Origin: Myxococcus sp. CA023
GTDB lineage: Bacteria > Myxococcota > Myxococcia > Myxococcales > Myxococcaceae
Direction of reading: 5' to 3'
NCBI RefSeq assembly: GCF_010998615.1
Contig: NZ_JAAEAH010000023.1
Coordinates: forward strand, 38,501-102,500
Length of the DNA stretch: 64,000 nucleotides
The translations under genes and the position numbers were made by a program. Below the pieces are notes generated by a model. That model was not told where the DNA came from and ran no database searches. It worked only from the letters and a program-made list of their open reading frames with translations. Positions within the stretch are counted from its first letter, which is position 1; each line of letters starts with the position of its first letter. This document shows, in pieces, positions 37,063 through 45,908 of the stretch.

Positions 37063-38583
37063 ATGCACAAGGAGCCCATCATCGGCATCGACCTCGGCAC
37101 GACGAACTCGTGCGCGGCGATCGTCGAGGACAGCGGGAACGTCAAGCTCATCCCCTACAAGGGCGGCGAGTACACCATCCCCTCGATCTTCGCGATCGAC
37201 GACAAGGGGAACGAACTCATCGGCTACGAGGCCAAGCGCCAGTGGCAGCTCAACCCGCGCAACACCGTTTACGGCTCCAAGCGGCTGGTGGGCCGAGGCT
37301 TCGGCAGCGAAGTCGTCGACACGATGAAGCAGGTCGTGGCGTACAACATGCGCCCCGGCAAGCAGAGCGACGTCATCCTGGACGTGGGGAAGAAGGAGTT
37401 CGCCCTCCAGGAGATCAGCGCCAAGATCCTCGGGAAGATCCGCGAGGTCGCCTCCAACTACCTGAAGATGCCCATCAAGCGGGCGGTGGTGACGGTGCCG
37501 GCCTACTTCAACGACCGGCAGCGCCAGTCGGTGAAGGACGCGGGCAAGCTCATCGACCTGGAAGTGGTGCGCATCATCAACGAGCCCACCGCGGCGGCGC
37601 TGGCCTATGGAGTGGGCAAGGGGCTGAAGGAGAAGGTCGTCATCTACGACCTGGGCGGCGGCACCTTCGACGTCTCCATCATCGAGATCCGCGACCGCGT
37701 CTTCGAGGTGAAGGCCACCGGCGGTGACGTCTTCCTGGGCGGCATCGACTTCGACAACGCCATCATCCACCACGTCCTCAAGGACTTCGCGGCGAAGACG
37801 GGCCTCGACCTCGCCACGGATCCGGTGGCGATGCAGCGCATCAAGGACCTGGCCGAGCGCACGAAGATCGACCTGTCCGCGCGCGAGGAGGTCCCCTTCA
37901 ACATCCCCTTCATCACGATGACGTCCCAGGGCCAGCCCCTGAACATCGAGATGAAGTTCAGCCGGAAGATGCTGGAGCAGCTCACCAACCAGCTCGTGGA
38001 CCGCACCCTGCAGATGGTGGCGCGCGTGCTGGTGGACTCGGGACTGTCCACCAAGGACGTCGACGAGGTCATGCTCGTGGGCGGCCAGACGCGCATGCCC
38101 ATCGTCCAGGACCGGCTCACCAAGTTCTTCGGCAAGCCGCCCAGCAAGGGCGTGCACCCGGACGAGGCCGTGGCCATTGGCGCCGCGCTCTACGCGCACT
38201 CGCTCCAGGACGACACCAACCTGCGCATCCAGCTCCTGGACGTGATTCCCATGGCCATTGGCCTGGAGAAGGCGGGCGGCGCGTTCCACACCGTCTTCCC
38301 GCGCAACGCGTCCATCCCCAACGCCAAGCAATTGCTGGCCACCACCAGCATGGACAACCAGACCGAGCTCGCCGTGCGCATCTTCCAGGGCGACAATGAG
38401 TTGGTGGCCCGCAACGACATGCTGGGCGAGTTCACCTTCTCCGGCATCCAGCCCGGCCGCGCTGGCGCCGCGCAGGTGGAGATCACCTTCGACGTGAACG
38501 TGGAAGGCATCCTCACCATGCGCGCGCGTGACCCGGCGTCCGGCCGCGAGATGAAGACCACGGTGCGCGTCAGCAATGCCTGA
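37063..38583 (+). CDS. Short Hsp70 (DnaK-like) chaperone without lid
   Basis: 506 residues from the ATG at 37063. The nucleotide-binding domain is intact: GIDLGTTNSCAAI, YDLGGGTFDVS and VGGQTRMP. The linker reads IQLLD in place of the usual VLLLD, and the substrate-binding beta-domain ends at AARDPASGRE-type sequence, so the alpha-helical lid and C-terminal tail of typical DnaK (about 610-640 residues) are absent. Myxobacteria carry many Hsp70 paralogues; a role separate from general folding is likely. No dnaJ or grpE is near. A 272-bp divergent spacer separates it from prkA; I see no gene in it. Confidence 0.92.
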   Translation: MHKEPIIGIDLGTTNSCAAIVEDSGNVKLIPYKGGEYTIPSIFAIDDKGNELIGYEAKRQWQLNPRNTVYGSKRLVGRGFGSEVVDTMKQVVAYNMRPGKQSDVILDVGKKEFALQEISAKILGKIREVASNYLKMPIKRAVVTVPAYFNDRQRQSVKDAGKLIDLEVVRIINEPTAAALAYGVGKGLKEKVVIYDLGGGTFDVSIIEIRDRVFEVKATGGDVFLGGIDFDNAIIHHVLKDFAAKTGLDLATDPVAMQRIKDLAERTKIDLSAREEVPFNIPFITMTSQGQPLNIEMKFSRKMLEQLTNQLVDRTLQMVARVLVDSGLSTKDVDEVMLVGGQTRMPIVQDRLTKFFGKPPSKGVHPDEAVAIGAALYAHSLQDDTNLRIQLLDVIPMAIGLEKAGGAFHTVFPRNASIPNAKQLLATTSMDNQTELAVRIFQGDNELVARNDMLGEFTFSGIQPGRAGAAQVEITFDVNVEGILTMRARDPASGREMKTTVRVSNA

Positions 38584-38596
38584 TTGAAGTCCCCTG

Positions 38597-38623
38597 CCCC
38601 GCTCCCGTGCGCGAGGAGCGGGG
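38597..38623. terminator. Strong hairpin between convergent genes
   Basis: CCCCGCTCC (38597-38605) pairs perfectly with GGAGCGGGG (38615-38623) around a 9-base loop, 14 bp after the Hsp70 stop and before the stop of the convergent kinase fusion. It probably serves both. Confidence 0.65.
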
Positions 38624-38641
38624 AGCGCCCTCGGCAGCCCC

Positions 38642-40618
38642 TCAGCCGCCCTGCGTGGTTCCCCGGCCTTCTGCCGCCGCTTCCGGCGCCAGGAAGGCGG
38701 TCGCATCGTCGGGGCCCAGTGAGCCATGGCCCTCGTCGCGGGCCAGTTCGAAGAGGCCCGTCTCCACGGGCGGCAGGCGGAAGCGTGACGCCGCGCGAGC
38801 CTGGGCCCGGCCGCTGACCAGCACCTGCCCACGCCCGGCCCTCGCCGCCAGCCGCGCCGCGGTGTTCACCACGTCCCCCAGCACCGTGAAGTCCAGCCGG
38901 CCGGAGGCCTTCGCCCCCACGCTGCCGGCCACCAGGTCTCCCGAATCCAGGCCCATGCAGACGCCATGCGCGTATGGCGCGCCTTCGCCGCCCCGCGACG
39001 CCAGCGTGCCCAGTTGCCGGCGGATGGCGTGACAGGCCTCCAGCGCCAGGTCCACGTGCCCGGGGCCTCGGAAGACGGCCATCACCGCGTCCCCCATGAA
39101 CTTGTCCACGATGCCACCGCGCGCGAGCAACTCCGGGACAATGGCCTCGAAGTTGGCGTTGAGACGGCGCAGGGACTCCGGCGGCGCTTCCTGATGCAGC
39201 ACCGGCGTGAAGGCATCCACGTCGATGAACACCACCGTGCCATCCACCCACTCGCCTGCCATGGCGTCCGAGCCCTGGAGCAACGGCGGCAGACGCTCCA
39301 GCACCGCGCCCGGGACGAACATGCGCAGCAGGCCGTTCTCCTCCGTGTAGCGCACGGTGCGGCGCAGCTCGCGCACGTGCTTCAGCGTCTTGACGAGCGT
39401 GGCCTCCAGGTCCGGGAAGTCGATGGGCTTGGTGATGAAGTCGAAGGCGCCGCGATTCATGGCCGTGCGGATGTTGTTCATGTCGCCATACGCGGAGACG
39501 ATGACCACCCGGGTCAGCGAGCTGATCTCCCCCACGCGCGACAGGAACGTCAGCCCATCCATGCGCGGCATGTTGATGTCGCAGAGGACGACTTCGATGT
39601 CGGGATGCTGGCGCATCTCCTCCAGCGCCTCCTCGCCGTCCGCGGCGAAGAGGAACTGATAGACGGAGCGGCGGATCTGCTTGCGGAAGCTCTGCTCCAT
39701 CAGCACGACGACGTCCGGCTCGTCATCGACGACCAGGATTTTCGCCGGGCGCGACGGCCGGCCCGCGTCCACCGCGCTGGTGAGGGCCGAGGCCAACTCG
39801 TGCGCGGACTGGAAGCGGCGCGCGGGGTCCACGTCCAGGGCGCGCGCGAAGAAGGCATCCACCTCCGTGCCCAGCTCCGGTGCCAGGCTGGACGGCGTCG
39901 CGGGCGGCGGCGGCACGTTGCCCAGGCGCATCTGCCGCAGTGACTCCAGGGGGAACGGGTGCTGTCCCGTCAGCGCGCGGTACGCCACCACGGCCAGCGC
40001 CCAGAGGTCACAGCGGTGGTCCAGCCGCGGCTCCAACCCTCGGAGCTGCTCGGGGCTCATGTACCGGGGCGTGCCGGCCATCTCCTCCTCGGGATGCGGC
40101 CGGGCCGCGCCGCCCGACATCAGCAGCGCCAGACCGAAGTCCAACACCTTCACCTGTTCGCCATGCTCCGTGCGCGCGAGGAACAGGTTGGCCGGCTTGA
40201 GGTCGCGGTGGATGACGCCCGCGGCATGCGCGGCGGTGAGCGCGCGGGCCGTCTGCGTCACCAGCCGCTCCACCATGGCCAGGGACAGCCGGCCGCGGCG
40301 GTTCAACAGGGCCTCCAGGTCCTCGCCCACCAGCCACTCCATGACGATGTAGGGTGTCTCGCCGGAGAGGTCGCAGTCGTGGACCTGGATGACGTGGGGA
40401 TTCTGGAGGCGGGCAATCGCCTGCGCTTCCCATTCGAACTGCTGGCGAGCCAGGGGCGCGGGCGCGCAGTGGGCCGCCATCAGCTTGAGAGCCACGCGGC
40501 GCTGGAGCTTCGGATCCAACGCCACCCAGATGGTGCCCATGCCACCACCCGCCAGCCGCCGCTCCAGGACGTAGCGGTCGCCAACGACTTGTCGCTCGGA
40601 GTGGGAGTCTTCGACCAT
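38642..40618 (-). CDS. Ser/Thr kinase-receiver-nucleotide cyclase fusion
   Basis: 658 residues from the ATG at 40618 (no clear ribosome-binding site; a GTG slightly upstream is possible). Order: Hanks-type kinase (about 15-285; LAGGGMGTIWVA, HRDLKPANL and DFGLA all intact), a response-regulator receiver (about 300-415; VVDDEPD, phospho-Asp in VVLCDINMPRMDG, Lys in FITKPID) and a class III cyclase catalytic domain (about 455-640; FIDVDAFT, KFMGDAVMAVF and FTVLGDVVNTAARL, including both metal Asp and the Asn/Arg pair). All three modules look active. The protein could join phosphorylation, two-component input and cAMP or cGMP output in one soluble chain. Confidence 0.93.
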   Translation of the reverse strand: MVEDSHSERQVVGDRYVLERRLAGGGMGTIWVALDPKLQRRVALKLMAAHCAPAPLARQQFEWEAQAIARLQNPHVIQVHDCDLSGETPYIVMEWLVGEDLEALLNRRGRLSLAMVERLVTQTARALTAAHAAGVIHRDLKPANLFLARTEHGEQVKVLDFGLALLMSGGAARPHPEEEMAGTPRYMSPEQLRGLEPRLDHRCDLWALAVVAYRALTGQHPFPLESLRQMRLGNVPPPPATPSSLAPELGTEVDAFFARALDVDPARRFQSAHELASALTSAVDAGRPSRPAKILVVDDEPDVVVLMEQSFRKQIRRSVYQFLFAADGEEALEEMRQHPDIEVVLCDINMPRMDGLTFLSRVGEISSLTRVVIVSAYGDMNNIRTAMNRGAFDFITKPIDFPDLEATLVKTLKHVRELRRTVRYTEENGLLRMFVPGAVLERLPPLLQGSDAMAGEWVDGTVVFIDVDAFTPVLHQEAPPESLRRLNANFEAIVPELLARGGIVDKFMGDAVMAVFRGPGHVDLALEACHAIRRQLGTLASRGGEGAPYAHGVCMGLDSGDLVAGSVGAKASGRLDFTVLGDVVNTAARLAARAGRGQVLVSGRAQARAASRFRLPPVETGLFELARDEGHGSLGPDDATAFLAPEAAAEGRGTTQGG

Positions 40619-40783
40619 GGGAAGCGGGAAGTGTCTCACACCGGCCCCGCCCAAGGTACTGCGGGCTGCCCTCTCCCACGGCGGCCAGCCGCGCGGCGTC
40701 GACCGGTCTGTCACAACGCGCGTGCTACGGTCCCCGCCCCCCATCCCGATGCGGCGCTCACTCACCCAACCTCCGGAGGCGTC

Positions 40784-42925
40784 ATGCCCGAGACTGAATC
40801 CGTCCTGAAGCACCCCGCCCCCGCGGCGACCGAAGCGCCCCCGTCCATCTCGCGCGATTCGGACGGCCATGCGCTCCCCGGTCTACACGTCCCACCGGGG
40901 CTCAGGCCCGGCATGCCACGCAACGCGATGACCACCAGCCCGGTGGAGTACGTCAACGAGCCGCTGCGGGTGCTCGCCGGCACACTGCCAGAGGACCTGC
41001 AGGGTCACGTCTATGTCGCGGGGCCCAGCGTGCACGCGGGCTCACCGGCCCTGGCCTCGGACGGGCTCGTGATGCGCCTGGACTTCCAGGTGGGCGGCGC
41101 CCGGTTCACCTCCGCCACCATGCGCACCCCATCGTACTACGCGCGCCAGCAGGTGGACGCGGGCGCGACGGCGCGAGGCCCCCTGACGCGGCTGCTCAAC
41201 CGCTTCCGCGAGACGACGCTGGCGGACGTGTCACTCACGCTGGGCCCGCAGGAGACGCCCAACACGGCGCCCTTCCTGGTCGAAGGCGAGCGGATGCTGC
41301 TGGTGACGACGGACGCGGGCCGCCCGTGGGCCATCCACCCCAAGACGTTGAAGGCATACACACCGCTGGGCTACCTGCGCGAGTGGAACCGCGCCCTCCC
41401 CACGCCGTGGGCCTTCCCCCTGCTGCAGAGCACGGCCCACCCGGCCTTCGACCCCGCCGAGCGCCTGGGCCCGCGCATCGACAAGGACCGGCCCCGCCTC
41501 TTCTTCACCAACCACGCGCCCAAGTGGCCCCTGGGCGCCGGTTACACGCAGCTGGTGAGCTGGGACACGGAAGTGAACCGGCTGAACCACTGGAAGCTGA
41601 TGGACGCAGCCACGGGCGAGCCGGTGGTGGCGTCGTCGCTGCACCAGATCGCCGCCACGCGGGACTACGTGGTGCTGCTGGACGCCAACTTCCCCATCAA
41701 CTTCTGGCAGATCGCCGCGCAGGCGGCGGTGCCCTTCCTGCCGCGGGTGCAGCGCGCGGTGGAGTGGCTGACGGCGTCCCCCGCCGCCCCGCAAGCGGTG
41801 TTCTGGGTGGTGCGGCGAGCGGACCTCCAGACGTCACCCGGGACGCTGGACCCGGAGAATCCGCCGCTCGTGTCCGCGCACCGCTTCCAGGCCGGAGGCG
41901 GCGGGCTGCACTTCGCCGCCATCTACGAGAACCCCGACGACGTCATCACCCTGGTCGCGGCGCACTCTCCCACCGAGGACCTGTCTCATACGCTGGAGCC
42001 GGGCGAGCTGCTCATCAATGGCAACCGCGTGCAGGACTGGCAGGCGGGAATGCCCACGGCGGTGCCCGTCACGCGCAGCTCCATGGGGGTGCACCGCATC
42101 GACATGAAGCGACTGCGCATCCAGTCCAATCTGTATTCGCATGACGACTTCACCTGGGGCCTGACGGTCTTCTCCAACGCGGGCCTGGTGAATGGCGAGT
42201 TGGAGGCCCACTTCCGGCTGCTGGGCCACGTGATGAATTCCAAGGTGCCGACGAAGGAGCTGGCGCTCTACCTCAACTCGGACGGCTTCACGGCGGACAT
42301 GGTCCCCGAGGCGCTCTACCAGCTCTACAAGCCCATCGTCGGGGACAAGTCCGCGCTGCCCATCCGCGATGGCCGCGCGGCGAGCTTCTTCAAGTTCTTC
42401 GTCGACTCCGGCCACATCGAGGGCTACGTGCTGCCCACCGGCTGGTTCGGCTTCGCGCCGCAGTTCGTTCCCAGCGCCCGGTTCCCCCAGGTGCCACACT
42501 GGAAGGGCTACGTGGTGGCGCTCGTCGTGTCGGACCCGACGCCGGACCTGCCTGAGAACTCCACGGGCGACGAGGTCTGGATCTTCGACTCCGAGGACCT
42601 GGCCAAGGGCCCCATCTGCCGGCTGGGCAGCCGCAACTTCGACGTGGGCATGACGCTGCACACCACCTTCCTGCCACCGGGCCTGCCTGACCTCCTGGAA
42701 GGCCAGCCCCCGGGCAACGTGGCCCCGTACTGCGTGGACGTGCGGCAGGACCTCGACATGGACGCCATCGAACGGACGTACCTGGAGTGGCCCCAGACGC
42801 TGCTCCCACGAGTGCCCCGGGTGCTGTTCGCTCCGTGGCGCCTGGGCGTGAAGTGGGCGTTGAACTTCCCGAAGCTGCGTCAGGTCCTTCAGGAGGACGT
42901 GTATCCGCACTTCCCGCACAGGTGA
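40784..42925 (+). CDS. Carotenoid oxygenase family dioxygenase
   Basis: 713 residues from the ATG at 40784, which follows GGAGG. Four His in the family's iron-binding contexts are visible: TNHAPKWPL or SLHQIAATRDYVV, GGGLHFAAIYENPDD and MTLHTTFLPPGLPD, together with RLDFQVGG near the N-terminus. RPE65/CCD enzymes cleave a carotenoid or stilbene double bond with O2. It is longer than typical members (450-550 residues) because of an N-terminal extension. A CrtI-type desaturase lies 3 kb away, so an apocarotenoid function is plausible but not shown. Confidence 0.85.
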   Translation: MPETESVLKHPAPAATEAPPSISRDSDGHALPGLHVPPGLRPGMPRNAMTTSPVEYVNEPLRVLAGTLPEDLQGHVYVAGPSVHAGSPALASDGLVMRLDFQVGGARFTSATMRTPSYYARQQVDAGATARGPLTRLLNRFRETTLADVSLTLGPQETPNTAPFLVEGERMLLVTTDAGRPWAIHPKTLKAYTPLGYLREWNRALPTPWAFPLLQSTAHPAFDPAERLGPRIDKDRPRLFFTNHAPKWPLGAGYTQLVSWDTEVNRLNHWKLMDAATGEPVVASSLHQIAATRDYVVLLDANFPINFWQIAAQAAVPFLPRVQRAVEWLTASPAAPQAVFWVVRRADLQTSPGTLDPENPPLVSAHRFQAGGGGLHFAAIYENPDDVITLVAAHSPTEDLSHTLEPGELLINGNRVQDWQAGMPTAVPVTRSSMGVHRIDMKRLRIQSNLYSHDDFTWGLTVFSNAGLVNGELEAHFRLLGHVMNSKVPTKELALYLNSDGFTADMVPEALYQLYKPIVGDKSALPIRDGRAASFFKFFVDSGHIEGYVLPTGWFGFAPQFVPSARFPQVPHWKGYVVALVVSDPTPDLPENSTGDEVWIFDSEDLAKGPICRLGSRNFDVGMTLHTTFLPPGLPDLLEGQPPGNVAPYCVDVRQDLDMDAIERTYLEWPQTLLPRVPRVLFAPWRLGVKWALNFPKLRQVLQEDVYPHFPHR

Positions 42926-42944
42926 TTGCGTTCGCCGCAGGGCC

Positions 42945-45431
42945 TCAGCCAACGACGATGTTGATGATTCGCCCTGGCACGTAGACGAATCGGCGCTCGG
43001 TCTTTCCAGCGAGATGCGGGATGAGCTCCGGCTCTCGGTGGACGGCCTCACGCGCCTCCGCCTCCGTGGCGTCTCGCTTCAGGCGCAGCTTCCCTCGGAC
43101 CTTGCCGTTGACCTGGATGGCCATTTCGACCAGCTCGTCCACGGTCAACGCGGGGTCGTATTCAGGCCACGGCTGGAGGGAAATGGACTCACTTGCGCCC
43201 CAGCGGTGCCAGAGCTCCTCCGAGAGGTGAGGCGCGAATGGGGAGAGAATCCGCGCAAAGACTTTGGCCGCCTCGAGCGGCACACGCGGGAACTCGGCCA
43301 GCGCGTTGGCGAGAATCATCATCGCGCTCACGGCCGTGTTGAAGCGCAGCGCTTCGATGTCCTCCCCCACCTTCTTCACCGTCTTGTGCAGCAGCCGCCG
43401 CGCGTCCTCGGTCAGCTCCGCCGGCGAACCGCCCGCGTCTTCCGTCACGAACGCGAGCATGTTCCACACGCGGTCAAGAAAACGCCGCACGCCGATGACG
43501 CCGTTGGTCTGCCACGGCTTCACCGCCTCCAGCGGCCCCATGAACATCTCGTACATGCGCAGGGCGTCCGCACCGAACTGCCGGACAATGTCGTCCGGGT
43601 TCACCACGTTGCCGCGCGACTTGGACATCTTCTCGTTGTTCTCACCGAGGATCATTCCCTGGTGGACGAGCTTCTTGAACGGCTCGGCGTGCGTGACGAG
43701 GCCGCAATCGAACAGCACCTTGTGCCAGAACCGGGCGTAGAGCAGGTGCAGCACCGCGTGCTCCGAACCGCCGACATACAGGTCCACCGGCATCCAGGCG
43801 TCGTACGCCTCCTGCGAGAAGATGGCCTGGGTGTTCTTCGGGTCAATGAAGCGCAGGTAGTACCAGCACGAGCCCGCCCATTGAGGCATGGTGTTGGTCT
43901 CTCGCGCATACCACTTTCCGTCGCGCTGGAAGAAACGCCAATCCAAGGCGCGGGCCAGCGGGCCCGCCGGGTCCTCGCTGGGCTTGAAGTCCTCGAGCTC
44001 GGGGAGCCGCACCGGCAGCTCGTCCTCGGACACGGGCAGAGGCTGGTCGTAGCGAATGGTGTGGGGATGAATACGCGGATCCGATGAGCCCTCCGCGAGC
44101 TCGACCGGGAAATAGATGGGGATCGGCTCCCCCCAATAGCGCTGGCGCGAGAACACCCAATCCCGCAAGCGGTACTGGACGCGCCGTGCGCCCAGTCCCT
44201 CGCGCTCGAGGTGGGCGAGCATGGCCGCCTTGGCCTCGGGCGTCCGCAGCCCATCGAGGAAGCGCGAGCGCACCGCGACGCCGTCCCCCACGAATGCCTC
44301 CGTCCACGTGCCGGTCTCGTTCAGGGCGCCGTCGGCCGAAACCACCTCGACGACGGGCAAGCCGAGGGCACGCGCGAACTCGAAGTCACGCGCGTCATGG
44401 CCGGGCACGCCCATGATGGCGCCCGTCCCATAAGAGCCGAGCACGAAGTCCGCGACCCAGATGGGGAGGCGCGCTCCCGTGAGCGGGTGCAGCGCGTAGG
44501 AGCCGGTGAACACGCCGGTCTTGGCTTTCGAGAGCGCGGTGCGGTCCAACTCGCTCCGGCTCGCGGACGCCTCGCGGTAGGCCAGGATCTCGGCGCGCCG
44601 CTCCGCCGTGGCGAACCGCTCCAGCAGCGGGTGCTCGGGTGCGACGACCATGTACGTCGCGCCGAAGAGCGTGTCCGGACGGGTGGTGAAGATGCGGAGG
44701 CGGTCCGCGCTGCCCTCGATGACGAAATCGACCTCAGCGCCCTCGCTGCGCCCGATCCAGTGGAGCTGCTTCTCCCGCGTCTCGGGCCAATCCAGCCCCG
44801 AGAGGTCCTGGGCGAGCCGATCGGCGTACGCCGTGATGCGAAGCGTCCACTGCCGCAGCGGCAGCCGCACAACCGGGTGACTGCCCCGCTCGCTCTTCCC
44901 GTCAATGACCTCCTCGTTGGCGAGCACCGTGCCGAGCGCCGCGCACCAGTTCACCGGGAGCTCGGCCTGATAGGCAAGCCCACGCTCGAAGAGCTTGAGG
45001 AAGAGCCACTGGGTCCAGCGCACGTACTCCGTGTCTGTCGTGGAGAGCTCGCGAGACCAGTCGTACGAGAACCCGAGAGACTTGAGCTGCCGCTTGAACG
45101 TCGCGACGTTCTTCGCGGTGGTATCGGCCGGGTGGGTTCCCGTTTCGAGCGCGTGCTGCTCCGCGGGCAGGCCGAACGCGTCCCATCCCATGGGATGAAG
45201 GACATCATATCCCCGCATCCGCAAGTACCGCGAGACGATGTCCGTGGCCGTGTAGCCCTCCGGGTGCCCGACGTGCAGCCCGGCCCCCGAGGGGTAAGGG
45301 AACATGTCGAGGATGTATGCCTTCGGTTTGCCGGGGTGCCTGCGCGCCTCGAAGAGGCGCTGCTCTTCCCAACGGGTCTGCCAGAAGGGTTCGATGTTCG
45401 CCGGGTCGTACTTCGGCCGTTCTGTGGACAT
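42945..45431 (-). CDS. leuS: Leucyl-tRNA synthetase
   Basis: 828 residues, the usual length for bacterial LeuRS. The class I motifs are HVGH (HIGH) and KMSKS in GENNEKMSKSRGNVVNPDD. The CP1 editing domain has TTRPDTLFGATY and the conserved Asp in GTGAIMGVPGHDARD, where VPGHD stands for the usual VPAHD. It charges tRNA(Leu). It stands alone between a dioxygenase gene (20-bp convergent gap) and a small secreted-protein gene, not in its common operon. Whether this is the only leuS in the genome cannot be seen here. Confidence 0.97.
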   Translation of the reverse strand: MSTERPKYDPANIEPFWQTRWEEQRLFEARRHPGKPKAYILDMFPYPSGAGLHVGHPEGYTATDIVSRYLRMRGYDVLHPMGWDAFGLPAEQHALETGTHPADTTAKNVATFKRQLKSLGFSYDWSRELSTTDTEYVRWTQWLFLKLFERGLAYQAELPVNWCAALGTVLANEEVIDGKSERGSHPVVRLPLRQWTLRITAYADRLAQDLSGLDWPETREKQLHWIGRSEGAEVDFVIEGSADRLRIFTTRPDTLFGATYMVVAPEHPLLERFATAERRAEILAYREASASRSELDRTALSKAKTGVFTGSYALHPLTGARLPIWVADFVLGSYGTGAIMGVPGHDARDFEFARALGLPVVEVVSADGALNETGTWTEAFVGDGVAVRSRFLDGLRTPEAKAAMLAHLEREGLGARRVQYRLRDWVFSRQRYWGEPIPIYFPVELAEGSSDPRIHPHTIRYDQPLPVSEDELPVRLPELEDFKPSEDPAGPLARALDWRFFQRDGKWYARETNTMPQWAGSCWYYLRFIDPKNTQAIFSQEAYDAWMPVDLYVGGSEHAVLHLLYARFWHKVLFDCGLVTHAEPFKKLVHQGMILGENNEKMSKSRGNVVNPDDIVRQFGADALRMYEMFMGPLEAVKPWQTNGVIGVRRFLDRVWNMLAFVTEDAGGSPAELTEDARRLLHKTVKKVGEDIEALRFNTAVSAMMILANALAEFPRVPLEAAKVFARILSPFAPHLSEELWHRWGASESISLQPWPEYDPALTVDELVEMAIQVNGKVRGKLRLKRDATEAEAREAVHREPELIPHLAGKTERRFVYVPGRIINIVVG

Positions 45432-45594
45432 GGCGCGCCAGTTACCACAATGGGCATGCCCAGTCAGCAGACGGCAGAGCGGCTCTTCGGGTGGTCCGCT
45501 CCGCGAGCGAGCCAGTGCTGAAGGTCCCCAGACCCGCTCATGCCTGCCCTGTCATTCACCGGTGCAGCTCGCGCGGAGCAGCGAACCACGCGCA

Positions 45595-45795
45595 TCAGTA
45601 GCAGACAGGGAACTCCTCACAGATGCAGTGAGGGCCCACCTGGACACACTGATAGAAACATGTACAGCTCTCATCGGCGCACTGGTTTTGACACCAATCC
45701 CCGCTGGCTTGGGCCTCCGGCGGACGGACCGTGCCCATGACGCTTCCAAACATGATGCCCACGACAAAGACCCACTTCTGGATTCCCTTGCGCAT
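45595..45795 (-). CDS. Secreted Cys-rich mini-protein, 66 residues
   Basis: 66 residues with AGAGGA seven bases before the ATG. A signal peptide (about residues 1-30, basic KGIQK then VFVVGIMFGSVMG, ending PPEAQA) is followed by a mature peptide of about 36 residues holding eight Cys in a dense pattern (SGDWCQNQCADESCTC, then FYQC, HCIC and a final VCY). No known toxin or bacteriocin family matches to my knowledge. The pairing suggests disulfide knots and therefore export. It is monocistronic, upstream of leuS by 163 bp. Confidence 0.7.
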   Translation of the reverse strand: MRKGIQKWVFVVGIMFGSVMGTVRPPEAQASGDWCQNQCADESCTCFYQCVQVGPHCICEEFPVCY

Positions 45796-45908
45796 GACAA
45801 ATCCTCTCAGCAGGACTGCGCGGAAATCCTATCACAAGACAAAGCCCGCCAAGACCTTCCTGCCGCGTCTCAATGCGTCATCAGGTCCAGTGCTCCGAGA
45901 GAAATTCG

